Source: Pisaster brevispinus
Taxonomy: Eukaryota; Echinodermata; Asteroidea; Forcipulatida; Asteriidae
NCBI GenBank assembly: GCA_023634235.1
Contig: JAMKCF010000003.1
Coordinates: 23,530,742 to 23,594,741, forward strand
Direction: 5' to 3'
Length of the DNA stretch: 64,000 nt
The translations under genes and the position numbers were made by a program. The notes below the pieces were generated by a model. The model was not told the origin of the DNA, did not search any database, and was given only the letters and a program-made list of their open reading frames with translations. Positions 10,771 through 23,882 of the stretch are shown here, piece after piece (position 1 is the first letter of the stretch; every line of letters starts with the position of its first letter).

Positions 10771-11649
10771 TCGAAAGGAGTGTGAATGCGATAGCGTGAA
10801 TGTATAAAAAAAAATCAGACCGCCATGGGATGATGTGTTGGTGAAGTAGACTTGCTTCCGTTGGGGACCCATTCGCCTGAAAACCACACGTTTTAGAGTT
10901 CATGTGCGATTGCAATATTTTTCGGTAAATCACCGTGTAGCAAACAAAAAACTTTGTGGGGGTTGCAATAGGGCGGGAATAAGAGCTGAATGGGAAAGGG
11001 GGGAGGGGAGAAAATTTTTATTTTTCATGAGTGTGAAGAGCCAAAGTTAAAAATAAAGTCATAGCCCATATTTACTATTTTAGCCAAACAAGAACATATT
11101 CAGTATTAAAAAGACACAACAAATGTTACAACTATGGTTTTAGTACAATAGCATAGACCAGAATTTAAATCATCAACTCAAAATTATTATGTGCTACTAA
11201 AGCCCTGTCGTGTCATGCACTAAGATGTTATCAGCGTAGTAACATTTTACCACAGGATTACATGATCCAGTTCCTGAACCTGTCCATGAGGTTGAGACAG
11301 TAGACATGACCCTAGTTCTACGCAGACTAACATTTATCGTTAATCCTGTGATTTTGTCACTGAACTTTATTTTCAAGGATGTATCTTTCGTTCCTCTAGA
11401 AATTTAAGTTACCTATTTAGAAGGTTTTTTGAGAAGATGGTTTTTGCCTATTGCCACGATCACAATATTTTGTGTAGGTCGACGGATGAACATTTGCGGA
11501 AGGTATTGTTAATTCTGAAACAACATACGCATCTAAAACAGGAAAATAACAAATGTCGTTTACGCCAAAGATATGCTGTTTATTGAATTATTAATACTAA
11601 AGCAGGTAGCAACGCAAAACACCATCTACGAATGTTCTGTAGTGTAAAC
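10771..11649. other. intergenic, nothing supported
   Basis: AT-rich sequence without coding signal or obvious repeat structure. It runs into the long-TIR cluster at 11650. Confidence 0.4.
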
Positions 11650-12288
11650 GATTAGTTTATTTACAGAATATTATTACCGCCCTTAGTTCAAACAGACTCG
11701 TCCAGACAGTCTTTAATGGCTGACCATGCAAACGCGCATCGGATACCGATATGTGTTGTACACAATAGTGCATGTCCAGGCACATGTAAACCCGCTGAAA
11801 TGTTTTGTACATTGAGCTGCCAACTGTTTAAGTTGCGAGAGTCGAATGAGATTTCAACTTATTAGCGCATTGCGAGCGATATCCCCCATCATTTTCAAGG
11901 GGTTTTCATGTAACAAGCAAACTAATTCATTCTGACTTCATTTCAAAAGACAAAATTGTATTTTATTTCAAACTGCTTCCCAACCAAAACTACATGTATA
12001 GTATACATGTAAATGCAATATAGTGTTAATGGCCTCAAGTTTTTACCCTAGAATAGCTAGACGCGAAGAGTACTTGGGTCGAACATGAGATAATAACCCA
12101 CGTTTTCAGATCAAAAGGATAAAAGTGGGTTGTCGCCACCACCACCACGTACATTCAGCGAACCATTGTTAACTAGGTCACAACTAACCTGACCAAAGCA
12201 AACATTTTCTTTTTAAGGTATCAGACAGCATAATGAAACCGAATTTAGTGACATTACCAATGGTGAAACCATCAGTGCACTGGTCAAA

Positions 12289-13417
12289 TTTCAATTCAAT
12301 TCAAGGTATTGTATTCAAATATTTGTAGCCAAAGGCTAAATTACAATTGAATTTACAAGGTAAAAAACATCAAAATTACATTCATTCAAAGGAAATATAC
12401 ATAACATTATACCAACATAAAATTTAAATAAGAATGTAAAAAGTTGGCAATTGCAATAGTGGCATGGTATAAATAATGCCTATCAAATAATCAAATTATG
12501 CAGAAAAGTAACACAAAGTTACAAACTTTTACATAAATTAGCTTAACTTATTTAATGAAAGGGTAATCTTCAGCTTGATAATTAAGCTGCAAGAGCGTTT
12601 AAAGCATATCTTTATTAAAACTTAAGTTCCTATTAATATTATTACATTTATAAACAAAACCAAAAGGGTGATTAAATATGGCTAAATGAGTGAGGATTAC
12701 AAACAAATCAATCATTAATTATGCATAGGAAAACAGCTTTTAACTATCAATCGAAACATTAAGTTTACAGGTTTTAAATAATGCCATGCTAAGTTGTATT
12801 GCATGACCAAAGTGAAAGTATTTTAATTAAAATAAATTAACTTAGCATAAAGAAAATGTCCATGGGTTTATGTTACATGATTACATTTATAATACAACAC
12901 AATCAAGATATATGTTTCAACCTATGATATTAATAAAAAAGTCAAGGTAAAAATACATGTACAAAAACATGTATTTAAATGTATGCTAGTTTAAAAAAAT
13001 TAAAAGGTTATGAGCTCTTATAGTTGTCAAAGTGCAAATTAAATGGGATTAATTATACATTGTGAAAATTGTCCTTGGCACAAACTGGCAAGTCCATCTA
13101 AAGAGATTGCACAACATCAAATTCATAAATATAATACAAAGGGTTTTAAACAAAATTATGAGAGTAAAGTGACAGTTCTAATTTTAATTCAGTGTCGGTT
13201 CTAGATTCAATTCTGGTTTAAGAGTCTAACTAGAAATGGGAGAGCACTCTTCCGATAGCGCTCTGTTCTACATTTCACAGTCCTGTATTGATCACTAAAA
13301 CGCAGTGCTCGGAATTCAGACTGCTTTGGTGGCAGCCATTGGGGAAAGTTTTTCTCAATCGTTTTTGCAAACTTGACACACAATTGAACGCGTCTTTCTG
13401 TCAATGTGGTGAGTTTT
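12289..13417 (-). mobile_element. 5'-truncated CR1/L2-type LINE insertion
   Basis: It interrupts unit A between GGTCAAAT and GTACATAATATGGG, which are contiguous in the other copies. Its low-coordinate end is a short tandem repeat (TTGAA on the minus strand), as expected for the 3' end of CR1/L2-like LINEs. The rest is 3' UTR plus the last part of the ORF (13207-13417). No target duplication is visible. Confidence 0.7.
13207..13417 (-). pseudogene. C-terminal fragment of a LINE reverse transcriptase
   Basis: About 68 residues in frame to a stop, with LTERRVQLCVKFAKTIEKN and a final TERYRKSALPFLVRLLNQN. The RRxQLCxxFA and RYxKSxxPxxxRLLN patterns are typical of the C-terminus of CR1/L2-like LINE polyproteins. 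No catalytic RT residues remain. Confidence 0.7.
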
Positions 13418-14883
13418 GTACATAATATGGGTTTACACTTCAAGGTTGTTTTTTGTGTGGGGTACAGTGTGTCACACAATAAACTATAGCAAGCAGTCAT
13501 GCAACAAGGCACGATTAGTTTATTTACAGAATATTATTACCGCCCTTAGTTCAAACAGACTCGTCCAGACAGTCTTTAACGGCTGACTATGCAAACGGGC
13601 ATCGGATACCGATATGTGTATGTACACAATAGTGCATGTCCAGGCACATGTAAACCCGCTGAAATGTTTTGTACATTGAGCTGCCAACTGTCTAAGTTGC
13701 GAGAGTCGAATGAGATTTCAACTAAATAGCGCATTGCGAGCGATATCCCCCATCATTTTCAAGGGGTTTTCATGTAACAAGCAAACTAATTCACTCTGAC
13801 TTCATTTCAAAAGACAAAATTGTATTTTATTTCAAACTGCTTCCCAACCAAAACTACATGTATAACATACATGTAAATGCAATATAGTGTTAATGGCCTC
13901 AAGTTTTTACCCTAGAATAGCTAGACGCGAAGAGTACTTGGGTCGAACATGAGATAATAACCCACGTTTTCAGATCAAAAGGATAAAAGTAGGTTGTCGC
14001 CACCACCACCACGTACATTCAGCGAACCATTGTTAACTAGGTCACAACTAACCTGACCAAAGCAAACATTTTCTTTTTAAGGTATCAGACAGCATAATGA
14101 AACCGAATTTAGTGACATTACCAATGGTGAAACCATCAGTGCACTGGTCAAATGTACATTATGGGTTTACACTTCAAGGTTGTTTTTTGTGTGGGGTACA
14201 GTGTGTCACACAATAAACTATAGCAAGCAGTCATGCAACAAGGCACGATTAGTTTATTTACAGAATATTATTACCGCCCTTAGTTCAAACAGACTCGTCC
14301 AGACAGTCTTTAATGGCTGACCATGCAAACGCGCATCGGATACCGATATGTGTATGTACACAATAGTGCATGTCCAGGCACATGTAAACCCGCTGAAATG
14401 TTTTGTACATTGAGCTGCCAACTGTCTAAGTTGCGAGAGTCGAATGAGATTTCAACTAAATAGCGCATTGCGAGCGATATCCCCCATCATTTTCAAGGGG
14501 TTTTCATGTTACAAGCAAACTAATTCACTCTGACTTCATTTCAAAAGACAAAATTGTATTTTATTTCAAACTGCTTCCCAACCAAAACTACATGTATAAT
14601 ATACATGTAAATGCAATATAGTGTTAATGGCCTCAAGTTTTTACCCTAGAATAGCTAGACGCGAAGAGTACTTGGGTCGAACATGAGATAATAACCCACG
14701 TTTTCAGATCAAAAGGATAAAAGTGGGTTGTCGCCACCACCACCACGTACATTCAGCGAACCATTGTTAACTAGGTCACAGCTAACCTGACCAAAGCAAA
14801 CATTTTCTTTTTAAGGTATCAGACAGCATAATGAAACCGAATTTAGTGACATTACCAATGGTGAAACCATCAGTGCACTGGTC

Positions 14884-15440
14884 AAATGTACATAATATGG
14901 GTTTACACTTCAAGGTTGTTTTTTGTGTGGGGTACAGTGTGTCACACAATAAACTATAGCAAGCAGTCATGCAACAAGGCACTTTTTTAAATATAAGTTA
15001 CGAATACCATGGGAGTGTCCCCATACAATGTCTTTGAACGAAAACCCTAAAAATTTAAATAAAAAGTTCATATTTTGGTGAAGATTTAACACACGGCCTA
15101 TATCGCGACGAAAGAAAATCTATGGACATTTATACGTAGGGCAAAACCGTTTTTGCTGTCTTCCCGTTTGATGATGTAGTTTATTCAAAATGCGCCGCAG
15201 TGCGGCAATACAGCATGCTAGCCATGGTGTCAGATTTGTCACTTAATCGTTAACTATCGTGGAAATACATTGTACTTTGATTAATTTTTAATGGCCTGAT
15301 ATAACTCTTATAGTAAAAGCATTTGTGTTTTAAAAGGTGTAAGTGCCTTGTTGCATGACTGCTTGCTATGGTTTATTGTGTGATACAATGTATCACACTA
15401 AAAAAAAACACTTCCGAGTATTATGGTGTACATTTACCCG
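14884..15440. repeat. inverted-repeat element, loop copy 1
   Basis: Tail repeats of about 100 bp, inverted at 14884-14984 and 15349-15440, enclose a 364-bp loop. The inner ends read AGCAAGCAGTCATGCAACA and its complement. A second copy with a nearly identical loop is at 16200-16750. Confidence 0.75.
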
Positions 15441-16199
15441 CTGCGCTGATGGTTTCACTGGTAACTAAATTCCCTCCCATGCTGTCCGGTACCTCCAATA
15501 AATATATTTGCTTTGAACATCGGGTTAATTGTGCCGTGATAACACCGACACGGAATGTTAGAGGGGCGGTGAGGGTGACAACAATATTTTATTTTTTTAT
15601 TGAAAAGAGAGGTTTTATTCCCCCATGCTTCGATCCTAGTAGAGTTCATCTCGTTTAACTAGAGGCCACCGACAACATTTGCATTTACATGTTATCTGTA
15701 CATATTGTTTTTGGTTGGGATGCAGTTGGAAATAAAAGTTACTTTTTTCTACTAATGTTTTTCTACTTTTTTAAACTAACTGGTGCATTGGTAGCGATAC
15801 CCCCATCATTTTCAAGTGGTTTTCATGAAACAAGCAAACTTATTCACTCTGACTTCATTTCAAAAGACAAAATTGTATTCTATTTCAAACTGCTTCCCAA
15901 CCAAAACTACATGTATAGTATACATGTAAATGCAATATAGTGTTAATGGCCTCAAGTTTTTACCCTAGAATAGCTAGACACGAAGAGTACTTGGGTCAAA
16001 CATGAGATAATAACCCACGTTTTCAGATCAAAAGGATAAAAGTGGGTTGTCGCCACCACCACCACGTACATTCAGCGAACCATTGTTAACTAGGTCACAA
16101 CTAACCTGACCAAAGCAAACATTTTCTTTTTAAGGTATCAGACAGCATAATAAACCGAATTTAGTGACATTACTAATGGTGAAACCATCAGCGCACTGG

Positions 16200-16750
16200 T
16201 CAAATGTACATAATACATGTATGGGTTTACACTTCAAGGTTGTTTTTTGTGTGGGGTACAGTGTGTCACACAATAAACTATAGCAAGCAGTCATGCAACA
16301 AGGCACTTTTTTAAATATAAGTTACAAATACCATGGGAGTGTCCCCATACAATGTCTTTGAACGAAAACCCTACAAATTTAAAAAGTTCATATTTTGGTG
16401 AAGATTTAACACACGGCCAATATCGCGACGAAAGAAAATCCATTGACTTTTATACGTAGGGCAAAACCGTTTTTGCTGTCTTATTGTTTGATGATGTAGT
16501 TTATTCAAAATGCGCCGCAGTGCGGCAATACAGCATGCTAGCCATGGTGTCAGATTTGTCACTTAATCGTTAACTATCGTGGAAATACATTGTACTTTGA
16601 TTAATTTTTAATGGCCTGATATAACTTTTATAGTAAAAACATTTGTGTTTTAAAAGGTGTAAGTGCCTTGTTGCATGACTGCTTGCTATGGTTTATTGTG
16701 TGATACAATGTATCACACTAAAAACACTTCCGAGTATTATGGTGTACATT
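16200..16750. repeat. inverted-repeat element, loop copy 2
   Basis: The same element as at 14884-15440. The loops differ by scattered substitutions and small indels (a missing AAATT stretch near 16378), so the two are close duplicates. Confidence 0.75.
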
Positions 16751-16835
16751 TAACCACTGTTTCCCAACCAAAACTACATGTATAGTATACATGTAAATGC
16801 ATTATAGTGTTAATGGCCTCACGTTTTGACCCTTT

Positions 16836-17537
16836 TCTATATAGCTACACGAGATAGGACAGACTAGTCTGTTGCCCTTTCTATTAATAATGCCAGTCAG
16901 TATTCATCATTATTCATTGCTGCTGCACACGGGGCACATGACAAAGATGGGTGCAGCTGGATTGAAGTGTACTACAAGTTAGATGTTTATTTAACCCTCC
17001 GTGACACCATCGCTCACTTATTGAGTAACAGTTTTTAATTAAAAAGTCATTAGTCCGCCGTTTTGTTTCAAAAATCAAAAAAAAAAACAAGTTCTACAAC
17101 TGCACCTAGCCAAATAGCATGCCAAAATGTCTTATCACTACCCGGGGTTTGTCGATTGTTCTACTCTTGGTTTACGGACTTTGCTATTTTTTTTTTGTGG
17201 AGACCTTTTGTCCCATTTCCCCCCAAAGATGAGCCAAGGCCTTGAACCATAAAGGCAACCCATTCCCTCAAAATAAACAAATGATTGGTAGTTTTTCGAA
17301 TTCTATTATATGAACTTGTTAAATTCATGCAGTGTGTATGGAAGAAAGCCAAGTGATGTAGATCGTGAAATCGCACATGTATAAACTATACTTACTTGGT
17401 ACTAACTGTAGTTTGAAGGTCGTAAACTCATCGGGTGGTTATGAACTACATCGACACAGGCAGACAGTGTGTATCGTAGAGTTCTTGCAGAATAATGATT
17501 TATAGACTACTTTGTGTAAATTTACTGTAGGTGTACA
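16836..17537. other. intergenic, nothing supported
   Basis: No coding signal and no recognised repeat between the long-TIR cluster and the BEL element. Confidence 0.4.
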
Positions 17538-18150
17538 TGTAGAACTGTTAATCCGAGACATTTTAGTTGTCCAACTTATTTATAGTCATACACATACGCC
17601 AAGCAAAAACACCTTCACACACCAGAGTAAAATACTTGAAACTTCTATTTTATTCTGTTTCTCTCACGTTGGTTATAGTTGCCTGGTTACACAGGTTGAC
17701 AACAAGTCAATGTGTGTATTCTATAGTATATCAAACTATTAATAGCAGTCCCTCCCTGGCTGCAGTTGGACTTTAGGCTGCATAGAAACAATACAAAAGG
17801 GAACATGAACATTAAGTAGTGAAACATTAAACTTTAAATGAACGGGCTATCTATTCACCATGGGTCGATTAGTCAACTTGAACCCCATATTTCACCAGAA
17901 ATTACCCTCAAACTCCCATATTTTATGCCATATATATACACTTTGCATGCACAACATAAGATAAAGTATGTTTGCTTTACTTACCCATTAATGATTGATT
18001 TTTAACCCTTAAAACCTGCAAATCTGTGCAGCGTGGAGTCTATCGACTACACATGTGCTTGAAGTAAGCAATGCCTCCCAAAGCGCAGTATTGGGCTTCA
18101 ACGCGCACACGAAGTACGCCCTCTGCCGCCTGAGACGCCAAGTCGCAACA
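17538..18150 (-). repeat. BEL 3' LTR
   Basis: 613 bp. It begins TGTAGAACTG and ends CGCAACA on the plus strand (TG...CA). It aligns throughout with the other LTR but lacks a short insertion containing TTTGAACAACCC and has other small indels. Confidence 0.88.
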
Positions 18151-18434
18151 GTCGCCCCAAATTTTCATGCGAAAATTGTGAAAATTTGATTACCAAAGAA
18201 AATGGTTAAAAAAACAAAAAACTTGAGTTAAACACTGGGAACTCTAACTTGAACTAGAAAAAGGGGGGTAACAGGTGAACAATAGGTGGTTTCACCTACG
18301 TCCAAACTTTTAGACTACAACTTCTGAAGGGAACTGACCCCTGGCACAGTAATACCTTCGTCACACCAGGAGCATTCTCCTCATCGTACCTTGCCAGCTT
18401 CACCAGTCGAGCAACAGGGCGTCTATATTCCCGG

Positions 18435-19949
18435 CTACCTACCTTGACCGTCACTGCCACTACTAGGGAAAACCTCAGACACTTTACCTACTGGCCATTG
18501 CGAGCGGGTTAGCTGAGGGTCAGTAATCATGACAACATCTCCAACTGCCACATTTTCTACCTCACGCTGCCACTTCTGGCGAGTTTGCATGGTAGGCAAA
18601 TATGACTTGGTGAACTGTCGCCAGAACTGGTCAGCCAGGACTTGGCTGTGACGCCAACTTCGGCGACCTTTCAACTCTGCTTCATCATAAACCACCATAG
18701 GTAAGGCGGGATCTCGCCGCCCCATCAGGAGCATGTTAGGGGTGACAGGATCCACGTCTGCGAGTTCAGATGATGCATACCCAAGGGGCTTAGAATCCAT
18801 GATACCTTCTGCCTCGATCAACACAGTGCGCAAGACTGGCTCAGGTACGACACGGTCACTAACTACAGCTTTGAGTGCTCCTTTCACAGATCTTACCTCA
18901 CGTTCCCAAAGACCACCAAAGTGAGGTGCATTGGGAGGATTGAAGCGAAACACTACCTTATACTCAGCAAGTCGTCTCACCAACTCAGGTTCCATCTTCT
19001 TCAGGGCATCTTGTATCTCCGAGTGACCTCGAACAAAGTTGGTTCCACATTCACTATGAATTTCATATGGAACTCCTCTACGGGATACAAATCGTCGGAA
19101 GGCCATGAGAAAATGATCAGCGTCCATGTGTTCTACGATATCAAGGTGAACAGCGCGGGTAGTCATGCACTTAAATAGTAGACCCCATCGCTTCTCCTGC
19201 CTCCTCCCAATCTTGACACTCATAGGCCCGAAGCAATCCATTCCCGTTGAGTAAAAGGGGGGTTTCTGGAGTCGAAGGCGTGATGTTGGCAAGTCCGCCA
19301 TACGTGGAATTTCTGGTTTCTTACGCCATTTCCTGCAATTAATGCATGCACGAAGGACACCTTTGACAGCACTCCGCCCTTTCAGAATCCAGAACTTGCG
19401 ACGCAGGTGTGCAAACACCTGTCCAGTTCCCGCTTGCTGATTGAAATTACAATCCGCATCCTTAATGAGGAGTTTTGTAACTGGGTGATGTGAATCAAGT
19501 ACCACAGGGTGAGGTTCAAGGACGATGACATCTGACTGCTGTAATCTCCTAAGGCGGCCACCAACCCTTAGCAGCTGTCTTGCCTCATCAAATTCAGGAG
19601 ACAGTTCCAGAAGGCGGCTGTTACGGGGTAGTTCCTTGCCCTGAGACAGTGCAAAGACTTCAGCCTTGAAACAGTCATGTTGAGCACGGCGGAGGAGTTG
19701 GACTTCTGCTTCACGAATTTGATCTGGAGTGAGTGCATCATCTACCCTTTCTTCTGCAGTAAAGAGCTGATCTCCTAGTGCACTTACTGCCTCCTTCCAT
19801 GACCTAAATACCTCTAAATCTACACCAGTGGCATGATTGGAAACTGTCAACCCACAGAATATGTTGGCCCTGAACTCGCATGTCTCCACAGAAGAAGTTG
19901 CACGGGTCTGTGCAAGGACAGACTCATTCTCGCTCTGCCAACAAGCCAT
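18435..19949 (-). pseudogene. BEL integrase
   Basis: About 500 residues. The N-terminal zinc finger keeps its cysteines (CINCRKW), but the two histidines expected before them are replaced around DADCNFNQQAG. In the catalytic core the first Asp (GMDCFGP) and the Glu (GGLWEREV) are present. The second Asp, normally in SDxGTNF, is Glu (HSECGTNF). The C-terminal region ends early; the usual RRPVARLVKLARY-like tail continues in another frame to about 18360. It would insert the cDNA into the chromosome; this copy is probably inactive. Confidence 0.82.
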
Positions 19950-20458
19950 AACAGACCCTCACTCCACCTAGAACCATCACCCATCTCCCAGACATGCAAT
20001 CCACGTGTGATATCATCTGCTGGGTTATCTGTCGTTCGAACATAGCGCCACTCCTTTCCTTCTGTCAGGGATAGAACTTCGGCATCACGAGTTCCTACGA
20101 ACACTTTAAAGCGGCATGAATCGGACTGGATCCACGTAAGGACTGTAGTGGAGTCACTCCACATGACAGTGTACTCAATGTCAACCGTCAGTGCCTTGTG
20201 AACCACCAGGGCAAGTTGAGAACCAAGGAGTGCAGCCATTAGTTCCAGTCGAGGCATTGACAGTAGGCGCTTTGGGGCTACACGACATTTTGCAAGCACA
20301 AAACTCAAGTGGACGTCACCATGGTTGTCTACAGAACGCAAGTAGGCTACTGCACCATAGAGTTTTTCTGAAGCATCAGAGAAGACATGTAAAGATCTTC
20401 TTACTGTTTCAACTCTGAACACCACTAGCTGTGAGATCAGGGTCCGATACTGGGACAT
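19847..20458 (-). pseudogene. BEL RNase H domain
   Basis: The acidic RNase H residues can be placed: D in HVFSDASEKLYGAVAY, E in MPRLELMAALLGSQLAL, D in VMWSDSTTVLTWIQS and D in TTDNPADDITRGL. It would remove the RNA strand during reverse transcription. It is frameshifted relative to both the preceding connection region and the following integrase, which overlaps it from 19949. Confidence 0.78.
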
Positions 20459-21073
20459 CCCAATCCAGCTTACCTTTCCAGAGTTCTTGAACTATCAGTT
20501 TCGTTCGAGCAGTGAAGGGTGTGATGTCTCCGGTTGGCTCGAATTGACTTGCTAACACGCGTAAAGCAGTACGCTTTGTGAGAAGACCTTTTTCAGGAAC
20601 CTTTGCTGGATGGTACAACAGATCCGCGTCACAATCCCAACAGAGTCCAAGAGCTGGTTCTGCATCACCCTCTTGTACATCAAGTGAAAGTGACTGCACC
20701 TGGTGTTTCGACCTTGCCTCTGGTTGGAGGTGTTCAACAACACTAGTATGACTACTGGCATACTTGCCCATTTGGAATCCACCATCTTTAAGGCATTCTC
20801 GGGTGTTGATGACCAGATCCTTTGCCAGCTGCTCCGAGTCTCGACTCGCAAGCTGGTTATCCACATACGTTTCACAGCCTGTGGAGTACTCGAGGGTCGT
20901 CTATGACCTGGTTTCCACAACAAAGGAGTCTCTATCCTCTGTATTCCTAAAATCTGAACTCTTTTGGATTTCTCTTCCAAGGTGTGGATGGCTAATTTGT
21001 CATTTTTAGATCTGGTTGCCTCCTTCTCATTGACATGAGGCAATCTATCTATTGCCATAAACTTTTCCATCAT
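20409..21073 (-). pseudogene. BEL reverse transcriptase remnant, internal deletion
   Basis: The RT N-terminus is recognisable (MEKFMAIDRLP ... RIETPLLWKPGHRRPSS, 21067-20885). It passes almost directly into ETYVDNQLASRDSEQLAKDL, the region of the catalytic YVDD box, here YVDN. The fingers and palm segments that normally separate them, on the order of 200 residues, are absent. The connection region follows (LGLCWDCDADLLYHPAK, FEPTGDITPF). The two halves are in different frames. No polymerase activity is possible. Confidence 0.78.
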
Positions 21074-21881
21074 CAGATGAAGTTGTGTTGAGCAGACGAA
21101 GTAAGCAGAATGCGTTGACTGCCACTTGACTTGCCGGGTTGCTGCAGACCCTGCTTGCCTTGTACCGTCCAGCCAAAAAGAGTGTTGACCGCCACCGGAG
21201 AACTCACCTTGGGGCCCATGCGGACTTCAGTGGACAGCACTAGTTCAATATGGTCAGCACCAATCAGCACCACAGGACATACCTTGACGGCGGTGAACAA
21301 CGGTAAACCTCGCAAATGTGGCCACTTAGCTTGGAGTTTGTCAGCAGAGACACTGTAGTCAATCAGTTGCACATCCGGAGCAGTAAAGGCACAGTTGATG
21401 TGGTATTTCTGTGTAGGATCCCCTCTGGCTGAAACACTAAAGTTAACACACTTACCATTCCAGTCAGTATCACCCATAACTGTCTCAACACGGAGAGTTT
21501 CATCTTGACCTGGCAATTTGAGCGAGTCAACCGCTTCATGAAGTATCATCGCGCGTGCTGCACACTCATCCAGAACTCCATAGGTGTCAAGTTTCCAGCC
21601 GGACCATAGACTGTCAAAGGGACAACCTTGATCAGAACATCTCTACTGTAATCCATTCTGGGATTCGGCCGTACAGCACAACACATCATAGTACCCTGAC
21701 TGCCAACCACAGAATCCTTCTGTACATCGTGCAAACTTGTGCGGTGATCACCTTTGCACTCCTTACATGTTTTTGGAAAGGGGCACTCTTTGTCATGTTT
21801 CTTTGCACACCTTTTGCAGCGAAGGTTGTCTTTAAGCCATTTTGCTTTCGCCACGAAAGCCAACTTGGTACAATCTTTCAC
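21073..21881 (-). pseudogene. BEL zinc-knuckle tail and A17-type protease
   Basis: It starts with a second cysteine/histidine cluster (RCKRCAKKHDKECPFPKTCK). After another frame change near 21560 comes the Pao-type aspartic protease region. The active-site region reads YGVLDECAARAM where a D-x-G-S type motif is expected, so the Asp is kept but the following residues are altered. The family signature around LIGADHIELVL and TLFGWTVQG is clear. It would cleave the polyprotein; this copy is broken. Confidence 0.72.
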
Positions 21882-23811
21882 ATGTTTCCAAGTGGTGACC
21901 CGTCTCCTTCACTTTACAGTATAGACAGGTAATCCTTTCAGGGGGAACAGAGCTGCCAGCCATGCTAGGTTTATTTATCGCAGAACTCTTCTCAGCTCCC
22001 GTCAACAAGGTGCGGGATGGAGGGGGTTGATCTTTGTTAAACCTTTTATTAACTGGATGTTTCCGGTCTTGATCCTTACCTGGTTTGAATTTGTTCGCTC
22101 TTTCCATGAGGATTATCCCCGCTGGTCCGGTTTTCTCTTCCAGCCAATCACTCAAGTGCTGTACGGAGTAAGTCTGGCCCTGATCACGGCGCCACATCTT
22201 TGTCAAGAATTCTGTGTGAAGCCTTTCAGGTAGTTTCTTGGCTAGCTCCACTGCATAACGGTGATGCTTCAGCTCAATCTCTAAATTGAGTTTCTTTGCT
22301 GTGTGCACAACCGTCACCAACTCATCTGAAAAATCTCGCAAACCAGACCAGTCATTAAGAGCCACCGAGGGGCGAACTTCTACTTGGTTCAACATACCTT
22401 GAACTATTTGGCCAGGATTTCCAAAGGTTTTATCAAATTGTTTGATAGTGATTGCATAAGCCTCATCTCCTAAGATTAGGTTACGGTCGGCCATGGCGAG
22501 TGGTCTTCCACCTAAGTGACTCCGTAGGTATGCAAATTTGGTTGACTCTGGGAGTTGAAAGTCCCGTCTACTCATGATGCTGTCCCAAAGTGACCTGAAA
22601 GTGACGTACTGTTTTGTATCATGTTCGTCATCAAACTTGGGAATATTCAGTTTAGGAAGACTGTCCCACATCCGCCAACCATAGCCTAGCACACCGGCCG
22701 CAATCGGGGTAGGATCCTGCTTCGGGCTGGCTGTTAGAACAGTGGGTTTTCTTTCTGCCTTTACATATCCGTTGTTTGAACATGTTCTACTTGAGGGGTT
22801 ATTACCATCACCAGAGTCACCTATTATACTAACCTTTTCTTCGCTCAAACTAGTGTCATAAATGTCTTGAGGCAACTTACCTTTACCGGAACCTTTTGAC
22901 TGTTGGCTTGGTGCTTGGGTAGAAATGGGACAAGAAATATCCCAGCCTTCATTCACAGGAACATAAACAGCAGAGGGCTGGGTCACCACCGGTAAACCAC
23001 CAAATACACGCACATTCTGTGGCGCAACTGAGTTAGGAATAAAAGGAGGCAAAGTAGGATTATACTGCAAGGAAGTCGCTTCAGTTACGCCAACGCCTGC
23101 CGCCCCGTCATAAGTACGCAAGTGCGCAAGATTGGCAACGCTAGACTTTAGAGGCTGCAATGGCTGAATTGGCATAGAATTGAAATTCGGGCTCGCAACT
23201 GCAACAGAAACTACAGGCCTTGTGGGTGCAAATGTGTTTGATACCTTGTTTACCCAATCATATGTCATATTTTGAACATACTCATCTGGACCCGCTAGGT
23301 TAATACTTATCCCTTGTTGCTCTTGTTCATTGTCTTCTTCCAATGCTGGTTCATGTTGCAGTCTTTCACGTTCAAGCTGAATTATAGCCTGTTGTAAGTT
23401 CGAGTCAATTTGTGTTTGTCTCTGTTCTGCCTGGAATCGAATTCGAGCACTCTCCTCCAATGCAGCTTTCTTCAGTTCATGTGCTTTTCTGAGAGACTCT
23501 TGTTCGGCCAAACGTCTTGTTATCTGTGATCTCTGAGAACCAGCGGAACTTTGAGTTCTCCGACTGCTCACTGAAGGGGGTGTAGCTACATGGATAGGTC
23601 GCTGGGAGCTCCCGATGTCAATTCCATGGAGAAGACTTTTAGGAAGATGGAACTCGTTGTCTTGCACCAAATAAGCAGGATGGTGCCTAATTCTTTGCGG
23701 TCGATTTGCTGCCACACTGTCAGACATAATCGTTTTCACTGCTGCTCCACATGTAACTGGCGATGTGTATGTAAGGGGGTGAAAATCATGCCCCACAGAT
23801 GCCGGTTCCAT
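21882..23811 (-). pseudogene. BEL/Pao gag
   Basis: A long open frame from an ATG at 23811, about 640 residues. A charged, probably coiled-coil segment lies near residues 95-160 (ITRRLAEQESLRKAHELKKA). The DUF1759-like capsid region begins near residue 385 (LPKLNIPKFDD ... FRSLWDSIM). A zinc-knuckle-like CLYCKVKETGHHLETC lies near the end. It would form the particle core and bind element RNA. The frame breaks near 21880, just inside the cysteine cluster, and the remaining cysteines continue in another frame. Confidence 0.8.
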
Positions 23812-23882
23812 GTTGGTCAGATGATAAAGCAGTTAAATCAAGGGTACATAAAGGTCATCAGTGATAAACGGCTGATGCATAT

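Larger units (their letters stand above)
11650..16835. mobile_element. nested cluster of long-TIR repeat units
   Basis: Unit A (about 640 bp, beginning GATTAGTTTATTTACAGAAT) occurs at 11650-12288, 13513-14157 and 14247-14887, and partly at 15786-16205 and 16756-16835. It is followed by a ~100-bp tail ending AGCAAGCAGTCATGCAACA. The spacing of copies two and three is 734 bp. The tail occurs inverted at 15349-15440 and 16668-16750. A diverged inverted version of unit A continues past 15440 to about 15740. The units therefore look like very long terminal inverted repeats around ~365-bp loops (14985-15348 and 16306-16667), arranged in tandem and nested. Confidence 0.7.
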
